DNA of 12,288 nucleotides from Methanomassiliicoccales archaeon (lineage in GTDB: Archaea; Thermoplasmatota; Thermoplasmata; SG8-5). Made by a program: the position numbers and the translations under genes. A model generated the notes under the pieces. That model did no database searches. It was not told the origin of the DNA and saw only the letters and a program-made list of their open reading frames with translations. Shown in pieces: positions 1 to 7,023 of the stretch (the stretch's first letter is position 1; every line of letters starts with the position of its first letter). The stretch spans positions 1 to 12,288 of the forward strand of contig DAOVXH010000034.1 of NCBI GenBank assembly GCA_030636255.1, given 5' to 3'.

Positions 1-34
1 GCATTACTTCCCAAATTGATGGTTCATCACCCAA
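1..34 (-). CDS. 5' end of an unidentified leftward gene (partial)
   Basis: On the minus strand a TTG codon at 34-32 opens a frame reading MGDEPSIWEVM and runs off the left edge. A strong Shine-Dalgarno sequence, GGGAGG (42-47), lies 7 nt upstream. A TATA-like element lies at about 78-85, the right distance for a short leader. The ribosome site and promoter spacing are the whole case for calling this a gene. Eleven residues are too few to assign a family. The gene lies downstream of the KaiC-like ATPase on the same strand, 89 nt after its stop codon, and probably has its own promoter. Confidence 0.55.
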   Translation of the reverse strand, partial: MGDEPSIWEVM

Positions 35-77
35 AGGAATTCCTCCCAATAACTCATTTTATATTGATTGTGGATAC

Positions 78-85
78 GTTTATAG
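78..85 (-). promoter_or_regulatory. TATA box for the leftward gene at the window edge
   Basis: Read on the minus strand this is CTATAAAC. It predicts a transcription start near position 55, which leaves a leader of about 20 nt holding the GGGAGG ribosome site at 42-47 before the TTG at 34. The call rests on position and base composition only. Confidence 0.35.
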
Positions 86-123
86 ATTAAGTGCTTTTTG
101 GTAATGTCATATAGTTAAACTAG

Positions 124-897
124 CTAATCTCCCATGTCAAAAATAGGTCCAAGAACGACAATTCCTTCTTTCCCTATCTCCACGGCGTGTTTTTCCATGC
201 TGTGTTGTGTTGCTCTCATTTTTTCCACCTGGAGATACCTAACAAGTTTTCCCCGGCTCCTGTCAAGACCTAGCATGATAATTCCATCCACGAGGAAACC
301 TTCATTTCCAAGTAGCTGGCTTTCTGCTCCAAGGCTTCTTTCCATGATTATGAAAGCAGTGAGATTATTGTCTCTCAGCATCTTGAAGAAATAGAACATA
401 CGTTTGCGCATCTTCCCCTCATCTTCCATCAATGAGTATAGCGCTCCAAGGGAGTCCAATGAGAATATAGTGAACTTCTCTCCGTACTTTTTCTTGAAAT
501 ACACAATCATCTTTTCAATGAACTTGATATAATCAGTCTCATCACCCTCATCAACTACCTTGTCCACTTCCCTGAGGTCAGTGAAATCCGATATCTGCAT
601 GTGGGGCGAGAGTTTGATACCCAGGCTCTTCATATTTCTCAGATGGCTCTGGGATGATTCCTCGAGGGTGCAGTAAAGCCCGAACTGATTCACAGATTCC
701 AGATATTTAGACATCAATGTATAGCAAAAGCTGGTTTTCATGGAACCTGGCGGTCCGGTGATAAGCACAACGCATGGTGGTTCGACGTCTGTCTTGAAAA
801 CTTTTTCCATTCCTGATATTGAATTCTTGAACACAGTTAGTCCCCCAAAGAACTTTTCATGGGGTAGCGCGGTTTTTGGATTTAAAGTTACCCACAA
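124..897 (-). CDS. KaiC/RAD55-like single-domain RecA-superfamily ATPase
   Basis: This 257-residue protein has one RecA-type ATPase core. The Walker A motif GPPGSMKTS is at residues 48-56 (K54, T55), the paired acidic residues LEE end at 79-80 as in KaiC-family proteins, and the Walker B strand FSLDSL has D148. The tail (about 205-250) keeps the family's charged stretch with R and K residues (GLDRSRGKLVRYLQVEKMR). Archaea encode many such single-KaiC-domain proteins, often with signalling or regulatory roles that are not defined. No second KaiC domain or membrane segment is seen. The start is TTG at 897 with no Shine-Dalgarno; an A/T-rich TATA-like stretch at about 905-925 fits a leaderless mRNA. 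A later start at Met30 would remove part of the strand before Walker A and is less likely. The gene is divergent from the zinc-ribbon scaffold gene, with 133 bp between the starts. Confidence 0.82.
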   Translation of the reverse strand: MWVTLNPKTALPHEKFFGGLTVFKNSISGMEKVFKTDVEPPCVVLITGPPGSMKTSFCYTLMSKYLESVNQFGLYCTLEESSQSHLRNMKSLGIKLSPHMQISDFTDLREVDKVVDEGDETDYIKFIEKMIVYFKKKYGEKFTIFSLDSLGALYSLMEDEGKMRKRMFYFFKMLRDNNLTAFIIMERSLGAESQLLGNEGFLVDGIIMLGLDRSRGKLVRYLQVEKMRATQHSMEKHAVEIGKEGIVVLGPIFDMGD

Positions 898-1030
898 AAA
901 TGATATTATGTTTTTTATTTTACAATTAGTTAACCAGCTTGAATACCGCCCTTAATGGGTAGTTGAGTAAAATCCCACAAACATTAATAACAAAGTTTAC
1001 TTCACCCAAATAGAAAATCAAGGTGTATAT

Positions 1031-2830
1031 TTGGCAGAAGGTGAGGCCCAACAGGGAACTCGTACATGTCCAGTCTGTGACGAAGCAGTATCAGCCCAGG
1101 CTATGGTTTGTCCTTCTTGCAACACTGACCTTTCATTATTCGCAGCCGAGGAATTAGATGCCGCTCCCCAGGACGCTGAAGACTTGAAAAGTCACCTTAT
1201 GGCCGATGGTAATGGCCACCTTACGGACCTTCTGAAAGTAGCTGATGATGAAGTTATGGAGCCAGCAGGCCCAGTTGAGGAAGCTTTCGAATGCCCGGAA
1301 TGTAGTGGAGCAGTTCCGGCAGATGCTAATGCATGCCCACATTGTGGTGTAGAATTTGAAATGGAAGAGGTATTCGAGTGTCCAATGTGCAAAGCCATGA
1401 TTGATGTTACTGTTGATAAATGTCCAAGTTGCGGCGCCGAGTTTGAGGCAGAAGAGGAACCGACTCCTGCCGAGCCAGCGGTTGAAGTGCCTGCAGATAT
1501 TTCTTCTCAAATAGTAGAAACTTCTGAGCCGCCAGTAGAGACTTCTCCAGAACCGGAAGTGCCACCAACGCCTGAAATACCTGCTGAGCCAGTTAGTTTT
1601 GCTGACCGGTTGAAACAAGTGAAGGATTCCCCATCTCCAGAACCGGCGCCAAAGCCTGAAGAGCCAAAGAAAGAATTGAGCTTTGCCGAGCGTATGAAGG
1701 CCATGAAGGAAGGGACCCTTGAAGAGCCTGAAAAAGCTTCAGAACCAGCGCCAAAAACCACAGAGGTCAAGCCAGCACCAACGCCTGCAACAACACCTGC
1801 ACCAACGCCCACACCAACACCTGCGCCTGTGCAAGAGAAGCCACCAATGCCCAGCCCGGAACCTGCAAAGCCAGCCCCCAGTGATGGACAGAGCTTTTCA
1901 GAGCGCATGAAATCTATAAAACAGGCAGCACAGGAAAAGCCTGCAGAACCCCAGGCAACTCCAGAACCAGCAGAGGTCAAACCAGCTCCGGTATCTCCAA
2001 CCCCTTCACCAGCAGCTTCAGAGCAGCCAGTAGTGTCCAAAGTACAGCCAGACCCGGCAACTGCCAAGAAGGAGAGCTACAAGGAACTTCCTAGATATAT
2101 TGGCGAGGTAAAGAAGCTCCTGATACTTGCCAATCAGATGAAGATTGATATTTCAGCCAGCAAGGCATTGATAAACAAGGCAGTTACCGCCGGGAAAAAA
2201 CGAGACCTGGATAATGCCATAAAGTTGGTGAAGGAAGGTAAAGCAGGCCTTGAACGTGACCTTAGAACAGCCATGATAAACAAGTTGAGGGCATTCCAGA
2301 ATGCCATTGCCCTGGAGAAGAAGGCAGGGGTTGATGTTTCTGTATTGGAGATGTCTGTTGAAAATATCAAGAAATCAATGGACGCATCTGATTTCCACAC
2401 AGCTAAAGATGAAATGAAGAAAATGGAAAGCCAGATGGCCTCCTCAACAAGTTCTTCATTACCAAAGGCTGAGTTAGAGTTAATAGGCAAGACACTGGAC
2501 GATGCAATGGCCCTTCATGTGAATGTGGCCGAGGCAAAATCCCTATTCGATGAAGCAAAGGTTTCAATAGACCTGGATGACAATGAAAGGGCCTCGGAAA
2601 TGGCAAAAAAGGCCACAGAAAGTCTTACAAGGGTTCTGCCCGGGTACATAGCCAGTGAGATGAGAAAGGCCAAAATAACCCTTCGTGAAATAAAGATGAT
2701 GAATGTGGACATAACCCAACCAGTCAATATCCTAAAGGATGCCAATAATTCTGTCCGCGAGGGAGATTATTGTGAGGCTCTGAGTTCTATAAAAGACTTT
2801 AAGGATTTTATCTCCCAGGCAAAACAATAA
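1031..2830 (+). CDS. Triple zinc-ribbon protein with Pro/Glu linker and four helical repeats
   Basis: This 599-residue protein has no function I recognise, but its architecture is clear. Three zinc ribbons share the spacing C-P-x-C, 10 residues, C-P-x-C or C-P-H-C: Cys13/16/27/30, Cys88/91/102/105 and Cys117/120/131/134. Residues about 140-345 are a disordered Pro/Glu/Ala/Thr-rich linker carrying a short basic motif three times, SF-x2-R-(L/M)-K-x2-K, at 189, 217 and 288. Residues about 350-599 are all-helical and fall into four repeats of about 62 residues, each marked by a (I/V)(D/N)(I/V)(S/A/T) signature (D373, D435, N498, D560). The start is TTG at 1031, 5 nt after AAGGTG (1020-1025). No signal peptide or membrane helix is seen, so the protein is cytoplasmic. 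It may be an adaptor or scaffold. The gene is divergent from the KaiC-like ATPase and convergent with the DnaA-module gene. Confidence 0.85.
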   Translation: MAEGEAQQGTRTCPVCDEAVSAQAMVCPSCNTDLSLFAAEELDAAPQDAEDLKSHLMADGNGHLTDLLKVADDEVMEPAGPVEEAFECPECSGAVPADANACPHCGVEFEMEEVFECPMCKAMIDVTVDKCPSCGAEFEAEEEPTPAEPAVEVPADISSQIVETSEPPVETSPEPEVPPTPEIPAEPVSFADRLKQVKDSPSPEPAPKPEEPKKELSFAERMKAMKEGTLEEPEKASEPAPKTTEVKPAPTPATTPAPTPTPTPAPVQEKPPMPSPEPAKPAPSDGQSFSERMKSIKQAAQEKPAEPQATPEPAEVKPAPVSPTPSPAASEQPVVSKVQPDPATAKKESYKELPRYIGEVKKLLILANQMKIDISASKALINKAVTAGKKRDLDNAIKLVKEGKAGLERDLRTAMINKLRAFQNAIALEKKAGVDVSVLEMSVENIKKSMDASDFHTAKDEMKKMESQMASSTSSSLPKAELELIGKTLDDAMALHVNVAEAKSLFDEAKVSIDLDDNERASEMAKKATESLTRVLPGYIASEMRKAKITLREIKMMNVDITQPVNILKDANNSVREGDYCEALSSIKDFKDFISQAKQ

Positions 2831-2969
2831 AACTGTACTTCAACATCGTGGCAGCTTATTGATTGCTTTGATATTACAGTTTTACTGGAGTTTAATTGTT
2901 TATTGTTCTCAGAAAACTCCCCTTGCAAGAGATTATAACGTTCTCAAAAGTTAGAGATAGCTTTCTGTG
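2829..2969. repeat. Structured intergenic repeat, copy A
   Basis: This is the first of two diverged copies of one sequence in the window; the other is at about 5833-5985. Blocks shared in the same order are AACTGT, AGCTTAT-x-GATTGCTTT-x-AT, CAGTTT, TGGAGTTTAATT, AGAAA...ACTCC and GAGAT-x-GCTTTCTGTG. The copy can fold. AAAACTGTA (2829-2837) pairs perfectly with TACAGTTTT (2875-2883), and GGAGTTT (2887-2893) pairs with AAACTCC (2914-2920). CAGAAA (2910-2915) can also pair with TTTCTG (2962-2967), overlapping the second stem. It begins inside the stop codon of the upstream gene and fills most of the convergent gap. It could be a bidirectional 3' end or terminator element, a structured RNA, or a small palindromic mobile repeat. 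I see no flanking target duplication. Confidence 0.6.
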
Positions 2970-2978
2970 TTAGAGTTG

Positions 2979-2983
2979 AAAAA
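2979..2983 (-). terminator. Short T-run after the DnaA-module gene
   Basis: Read on the minus strand, TGTTTTTC follows the TAA stop (2989-2987) within a few bases. Archaeal RNA polymerase often stops at short T-runs, so this may end the leftward transcript. Five T residues make a weak signal. Confidence 0.25.
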
Positions 2984-2986
2984 CAT

Positions 2987-5230
2987 TTACTCATCTAGGA
3001 AGGAAATTATCTCCATTTCCCTTTCAAGTATCTTGAGGCCCTGCTCGTCGATTGTTTCCGGAGTAAGAGACATTATGAAAACAGTATCGCTCTCGGATAT
3101 TTCATCTATGAGCCGCCTGAGAAATCGCAGAACAGAATCAAAGCTATTATTGCTTATCAGATAATCTAATCCGTCAATTAACAGAATTGATTTGCCTGGT
3201 GAGTTCAAAAAATCCTCAATCTTGTAGATGATGCGCTCCAGAACTGGCGTGATACGGTCGTCCGGATCTCCGTCCCGGTCCGTGAGCCAGAGTATCTGTG
3301 CCTCACCAACATCATGGCCTTCTCTCACTCTTTTCGGGTTCAATCGGGTCATGGCCATGCCATTGAGGCCCATATTCAGATTGTCCACAAAATACTCAAA
3401 GCACTTGACTGGCCTCTCTTCTTCTATGAGATAACTGTGGGAGACCTTCAGCTTTTCAGTCTTCCTTTCCAGTGGTATAATTTCAGGCTCAGGCTCGGAA
3501 GGTTCTTCCTCAATCTCTGGCTCCTCATCCGAAGGCTCATCTTTCAGGGACAGCTTAGCAGCATCCAGGGTAGGCGGTACATTCATCAATTCTGAATAGG
3601 CAGCCAATGTGTTTAAAGCACCTTCCAGCTTTCTTATATTCTTGGTATAGCGTTTTGCAATGAACATCAGCACATCATCACCCACCACCATTCTCCTGCT
3701 CTCTAACTTTTTCTTGAGGATTGCTAGCCTGGTCTCAACCACGGCTGGCTGCATATCTGTTATAAGGCCAGCTTCGAAACGTGAAACAAGTCTATCTTTT
3801 ATTCCTGGAACTTCTCGGATAGGGCGGTCGCAGGTCATGACTATCTGCTTGCCGTCCTTGTAAAGTGTATTGAATGTGTGGAAAAATTCGTCCTGGACTG
3901 CTTCCTGGCCAGCTATGAAATGAATATCATCCAGCAGCAGAAAATCCAAATCTCGATAAATTTTTCTGAACTGCCTTTTTTTGTTTGTCTTTGTTGCCTC
4001 GATGAACTCGTTCATGAACCTCTCTGCCGAAACATATAGCACCTTTTTCTCTGGGAAATTATCCACCACATAATTTCCAATGGCATTGAGCAGATGTGTC
4101 TTTCCAAGCCCTGCTCCGCTGCAGATGAAAAGTGGATTATATGCTGAAGATTGTATTTTTGAAACTGCCGTTGCAGCAGCCTGGCTGAATCTGTTATTCT
4201 CACCAACCACAAAGGATTCGAAGGTATAGGCAGGAACCAGATTTGCCTCTCCCTTTGGCTGAAGTTCCTGGTTTACATGGTCATTGCCACAGGCAGGGCA
4301 TTCTTCTCTTCCATGAAGGTCTGCCCCGCAAATGGAACAGCTATCCATGTCCTCTGCCTCAGGCGGAATAATCTCCCCGTGGCCAGCTAATTTATCTGTG
4401 GCTTCTGGCGAAGTTTCAGCTATTTCAGGTGACTTTTCTGTGCTATCAATTTCTGGAGCTGCAAGCTCAAGGTCATCAATGTCATTTGCATCTTCTTCTT
4501 TCTTTTTCTGTGCCTCTTTCTCGGACATCATCTGTGCCAGCTTTTCTTCTGCATCCCTGGCACGCTCCTGCTCTATCTTCACTTTGAGGCCCTGGAGTGC
4601 AGCCTCCACGGCGGTTAACTTGGATGGATTTTTCAGCATGGCCTTGATTCGCTCAGTGTCCATTGTGAATTTTCTGGTGTCCAACTCTTCCACTTCTGTT
4701 TTCAGGAACTCGGCACGCTTCACATTTATCTCAAATTGCTGGAAAAGAATTTTGGCCTGCTCCACATCCATTTGCAAAGCGTCTTGGAGTGATTTCACAA
4801 TATAGCCCTGGGACTTCCAGTTATCCAGTTTATTTTTCATATCTGCAGGAACTTCCTTGGTTTCCAGACCTGCCTGGTCCTCCTCGCCCCATTCAAGTGA
4901 GAATCTTGTTCGGCGTTTTTTTACTTTTTTCCTCTCGCCGCCCCTGGTAACGCCAGCATTTGGGAATTCTGTCAAAATAATACCAATGTCCAATCTTCCA
5001 TGAACTTCCAGCGTTGCTTCCTTGTCATAAGAGTCAGCCCAGGCCAGCTTCAGCCCTTCTTCCCCTTTCTTGGTTGCAATGAACTTATCTTCAGACCTGC
5101 GGCCGTAGATGGCTGAAATGAGTACGCCATCTTTCACAATAAGGTAGGATTCGGAAACAGAGCCAGCAGTCTCTTTCTGGGTCAGTATATAGCCAGTGAA
5201 CTCAAATTTTTTGAGCTTTTCAAGGCTCAA
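2987..5230 (-). CDS. DnaA-type AAA+ ATPase fused to a zinc ribbon and a C-terminal DUF835 domain
   Basis: This 747-residue multidomain protein, counted from TTG at 5230, has these parts in order. Residues 1-110 form an alpha/beta domain with FTGYIL and DGVLISA patterns, resembling archaeal DUF2226-like domains. Residues about 125-250 are charged and helical or coiled-coil. An acidic linker is followed by a zinc ribbon (Cys298/301/311/314). A full DnaA-like AAA+ core spans about 333-550: Walker A SGAGLGKTH (K377, T378), the DnaA-type helix YVSAERFMNEFIEA, Walker B LLLDDIHF (D434, D435), sensor I TCDRP, the arginine-finger region DRLVSRFEAGL (R480, R484), and sensor II NIRKLEGALN (R533). After an acidic linker (564-590), residues about 595-747 match DUF835 (LLIDGLDYLISNNSF). 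The DnaA DNA-binding domain IV is absent. It is therefore unlikely to be a DnaA-box initiator; a regulatory ATPase is more plausible. The reading frame continues upstream of the TTG to a TAA at 5302 without a normal start codon, so the true N-terminus is uncertain. Confidence 0.85.
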   Translation of the reverse strand: MSLEKLKKFEFTGYILTQKETAGSVSESYLIVKDGVLISAIYGRRSEDKFIATKKGEEGLKLAWADSYDKEATLEVHGRLDIGIILTEFPNAGVTRGGERKKVKKRRTRFSLEWGEEDQAGLETKEVPADMKNKLDNWKSQGYIVKSLQDALQMDVEQAKILFQQFEINVKRAEFLKTEVEELDTRKFTMDTERIKAMLKNPSKLTAVEAALQGLKVKIEQERARDAEEKLAQMMSEKEAQKKKEEDANDIDDLELAAPEIDSTEKSPEIAETSPEATDKLAGHGEIIPPEAEDMDSCSICGADLHGREECPACGNDHVNQELQPKGEANLVPAYTFESFVVGENNRFSQAAATAVSKIQSSAYNPLFICSGAGLGKTHLLNAIGNYVVDNFPEKKVLYVSAERFMNEFIEATKTNKKRQFRKIYRDLDFLLLDDIHFIAGQEAVQDEFFHTFNTLYKDGKQIVMTCDRPIREVPGIKDRLVSRFEAGLITDMQPAVVETRLAILKKKLESRRMVVGDDVLMFIAKRYTKNIRKLEGALNTLAAYSELMNVPPTLDAAKLSLKDEPSDEEPEIEEEPSEPEPEIIPLERKTEKLKVSHSYLIEEERPVKCFEYFVDNLNMGLNGMAMTRLNPKRVREGHDVGEAQILWLTDRDGDPDDRITPVLERIIYKIEDFLNSPGKSILLIDGLDYLISNNSFDSVLRFLRRLIDEISESDTVFIMSLTPETIDEQGLKILEREMEIISFLDE

Positions 5231-5346
5231 CTCAAGGGCCTTTGGTCCCCCATGAATCGTGCTTATGATCTTTCCTTCAGGTATCTTTTCCGAGATATGT
5301 TACACCAACCTTTCTTATTGGATGTTGAGGCCAAATATTGAACAAC

Positions 5347-5357
5347 GTTATATAAGC
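5347..5357 (-). promoter_or_regulatory. TATA box for the DnaA-module gene
   Basis: On the minus strand this reads GCTTATATAAC. It predicts a transcription start near 5325. The leader would then hold GGTTGGTG (about 5303-5310), which could act as a GGTG ribosome site for a start near 5296. It lies 30 bp from the TATA box of the divergent PRC-barrel gene, so the two promoters sit back to back. Confidence 0.5.
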
Positions 5358-5386
5358 TTTAAGTTTCCCTCAATTTTACGCGCCAT

Positions 5387-5406
5387 GATATAAAAGTATA
5401 AAAAAG
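5387..5406 (+). promoter_or_regulatory. Tandem TATA boxes for the PRC-barrel gene
   Basis: Two overlapping A/T elements, GATATAAAAG (5387-5396) and GTATAAAAAAG (5396-5406), precede the ATG at 5432. The first predicts a start near 5418 and a leader of about 14 nt containing AGGT (5419-5422). The second predicts a start near 5430, which would make the mRNA leaderless. Confidence 0.5.
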
Positions 5407-5431
5407 AGGACGTGTATCAGGTCTTGATATT

Positions 5432-5833
5432 ATGCTTACGGAAATAAGCGACCTTATTGGAATGGAAGTCTACACAGACAAGGCAATCGCCCTGGGAAAT
5501 GTAGATGACCTGATAATCGAGACCGACTCCCAGAAGATAGAGGGATTATTTGTTAGCAATCCGAATCCTCTCCTGGTAGAGCACTCCAGGCCAGTTAGTG
5601 TGCCTTACAGGTGGATTAGCAGCGTTGGAGATGTAATAGTCCTCAAGTACTTCCCAAAATTCGTCCAGACTGAGGCCTCACCAGAGCGTGTGCCAAAGGT
5701 CAGGAAGCTCACTGAGGATATGAAACACTTTGCGCATGATGCATCAGAAAAGATACATCATGCCGAGCATGTGGCAGTTGACAAAATCAGGGAAGCAGAA
5801 AGAAAGCTTGTTGACGAAATAAAAGAGATATGA
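5432..5833 (+). CDS. PRC-barrel domain protein with helical tail
   Basis: This is a 133-residue cytoplasmic protein. Residues 1-80 match the archaeal PRC-barrel fold, a small six-stranded barrel related to RimM: EISDLIGMEVYTD, the GNVDDLIIETD strand, IEGLFVSNPNP, and a closing VPYRWISSVGDVIVLKYFP. Residues about 90-133 are a charged amphipathic helix (HHAEHVAVDKIREAERKLVDEI) that probably mediates self-association. Small PRC-barrel proteins are common in euryarchaea. Two (CdpB1 and CdpB2) act in haloarchaeal cell division with SepF, and CdvA also has an N-terminal PRC barrel. That makes cell division one possible role here, but the sequence does not prove it. The start is ATG at 5432, with a weak AGGT 9 nt upstream. 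The gene is divergent from the DnaA-module gene and convergent with the RPA pair. Confidence 0.82.
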   Translation: MLTEISDLIGMEVYTDKAIALGNVDDLIIETDSQKIEGLFVSNPNPLLVEHSRPVSVPYRWISSVGDVIVLKYFPKFVQTEASPERVPKVRKLTEDMKHFAHDASEKIHHAEHVAVDKIREAERKLVDEIKEI

Positions 5834-5985
5834 AACTGTGTTAGAACAACGTTCTAGCTTATAGATTGCTTTAATCTAACTCCAGTTTGCGAACTGTGCT
5901 TATATTATATTTCTATCCAGTTCGTTGGAGTTTAATTATTTATGCTTACAGAAACTCCAATCTAGTTTGAGATGGCTTTCTGTGG
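5833..5985. repeat. Structured intergenic repeat, copy B
   Basis: This is the second copy of the repeat at 2829-2969, again beginning at the stop codon of a rightward gene in a convergent gap. AAACTG (5833-5838) pairs with CAGTTT (5883-5888). TTGGAGTTT (5925-5933) and AAACTCCAA (5952-5960) form a perfect 9-bp stem. ACAGAAA (5948-5954) can instead pair with TTTCTGT (5977-5983). Copy B has extra hairpins not obvious in copy A, for example TAGAAC-AAC-GTTCTA (5842-5856), TAGATT-GCTTT-AATCTA (about 5862-5878) and CAGTT-TGCG-AACTG (5883-5896). It also carries an insertion of about 35-40 bp between CAGTTT and TGGAG. Conservation of the stems while the loops drift suggests a structured RNA or DNA element. 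Confidence 0.6.
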
Positions 5986-5996
5986 AAGATTTTCAA

Positions 5997-6040
5997 TTTT
6001 TTTTAATAGTTAGCCAGTAGGCTATATTTTTCTTATTTTT
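5997..6040 (+). terminator. T-run and hairpin ending the PRC-barrel transcript
   Basis: Eight T residues (5997-6004) are followed by the hairpin TAGCC-AGTA-GGCTA (6011-6024) and then a second T-rich stretch (6026-6040, ATTTTTCTTATTTTT). Both are typical 3' end signals for rightward archaeal transcripts. The hairpin overlaps the stop codon of the convergent RPA-associated gene. Confidence 0.5.
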
Positions 6041-7023
6041 CCAAGCATTGGCTCATAGACAAGGCCCTTGTCCAGCAGGCCTTCCATTGCTTCCTCGAAT
6101 ACCTCTTTTTTCATTTTGTCTTTCTTGGAAGCCTTTTCAAGCTCGTCCCAGTCCATGCCTCCACTTTCAGGGTCCATCTTATTAATCAATCGAATGAGTT
6201 TTTCCTCGTCATCAGTAAGTTCCTCATCTGAATCAATTGGCGTCTCATCTTCTGACGTGGCTGCAGCCTCAGGCTCATCTGCTTTTTCTGGCTTTGGCTC
6301 CATCACTGGTGGTTCTGGGGGCTTATCATAGTTTTCCATGTCCTCATATTTTTCTGGCTCTGACTCGGAAGCTGGTTCAGGAAGTTCCTCTGAGCCGCCC
6401 CCCTCCTCTGGAATCAGGTAGCGCACAGAATCCAGAAGCATGGCCCTGTACCGTTCCATTGGAATATCACCATAATGGTCGATTGCCGAGACAATGCCCA
6501 TGGCCAGTGAATTGCTGAATTCTAAGTCTACCAATTCATCAACTGATGGTGAGCTCATGTTCTGTGCCTCTGACATGCCCTCGAGCCTGTGCTTCAGGGC
6601 CCTGGCACTGTCAAGGACCCAGCTGTCCCGCATCTCCTTGTCCACCTGCTTTACCACTTCCGGGCTGATGGATAGGTACATGACTCCATCCTCTGGCGAA
6701 TAAACCCGAACCTTTCCAATTATTGCTGCAAAGCTGGGCACAGGAATTTTGGACAGCGCAAGTGCGGCTTCAGGCTGAAACTGGCCTGCTGACACAAAGG
6801 TTGTTCCGCTGGGGTCTGCGATTCTGGCCCTCCAGATTGGTTCTTCCGGGGAACCGACGTTTTCCAGGTCGGTGATAACACCAACAATGTAAACCCGATT
6901 AATTCTAGCACCCAGTGGTGTTATGACATATGATGGGGCCCGTTCCTCCTCGCCCTTTTCAACCAGTGAGGAATCGTTAAGCTCGCCGGCAAATACTCTC
7001 CAGGCCACTTCCCTGCCGTTCAT
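6022..7023 (-). CDS. rpap: RPA-associated protein (COG3390 type): OB fold plus winged helix
   Basis: This 333-residue partner of single-stranded-DNA-binding protein RPA matches the RPA-associated family (COG3390) that forms a complex with RPA in haloarchaea. It opens with REVAWRVFAGELNDS and PSYVITPLGARINRVYIVGVI, which lead into one OB fold (about 33-120) with an IADPSGTTFVSAG strand pair. A helical segment (about 130-205) follows, then a disordered Glu/Pro-rich linker (about 207-268). The C-terminal winged-helix domain (about 270-333) resembles the RPA32 C-terminus: DDEEKLIRLINKM, a second helix DWDELEKASK, and EEAMEGLLDKGLVYEPMLGKI. ATG at 7023 overlaps the TGA of rpa by 4 bp (ATGA), and GGAGGAG lies just upstream. 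The two are therefore translationally coupled and co-transcribed. Confidence 0.88.
   Translation of the reverse strand: MNGREVAWRVFAGELNDSSLVEKGEEERAPSYVITPLGARINRVYIVGVITDLENVGSPEEPIWRARIADPSGTTFVSAGQFQPEAALALSKIPVPSFAAIIGKVRVYSPEDGVMYLSISPEVVKQVDKEMRDSWVLDSARALKHRLEGMSEAQNMSSPSVDELVDLEFSNSLAMGIVSAIDHYGDIPMERYRAMLLDSVRYLIPEEGGGSEELPEPASESEPEKYEDMENYDKPPEPPVMEPKPEKADEPEAAATSEDETPIDSDEELTDDEEKLIRLINKMDPESGGMDWDELEKASKKDKMKKEVFEEAMEGLLDKGLVYEPMLGKIRKI

Noticed and set aside
1774..1830. Short tandem-like repeats (CCAACGCCTG, CCAACACCTG and similar), possible CRISPR or minisatellite
   Set aside because: They encode a Thr-Pro-Ala run in a disordered linker, with no spacers or regular repeat unit.
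1507..2067. A 186-codon minus-strand open frame opposite the scaffold gene, rich in Gly, Ala and Ser
   Set aside because: It is the antisense shadow of the Pro/Glu/Ala-rich linker. The sense strand has repeated motifs, zinc ribbons and a ribosome site; the antisense protein is low complexity.
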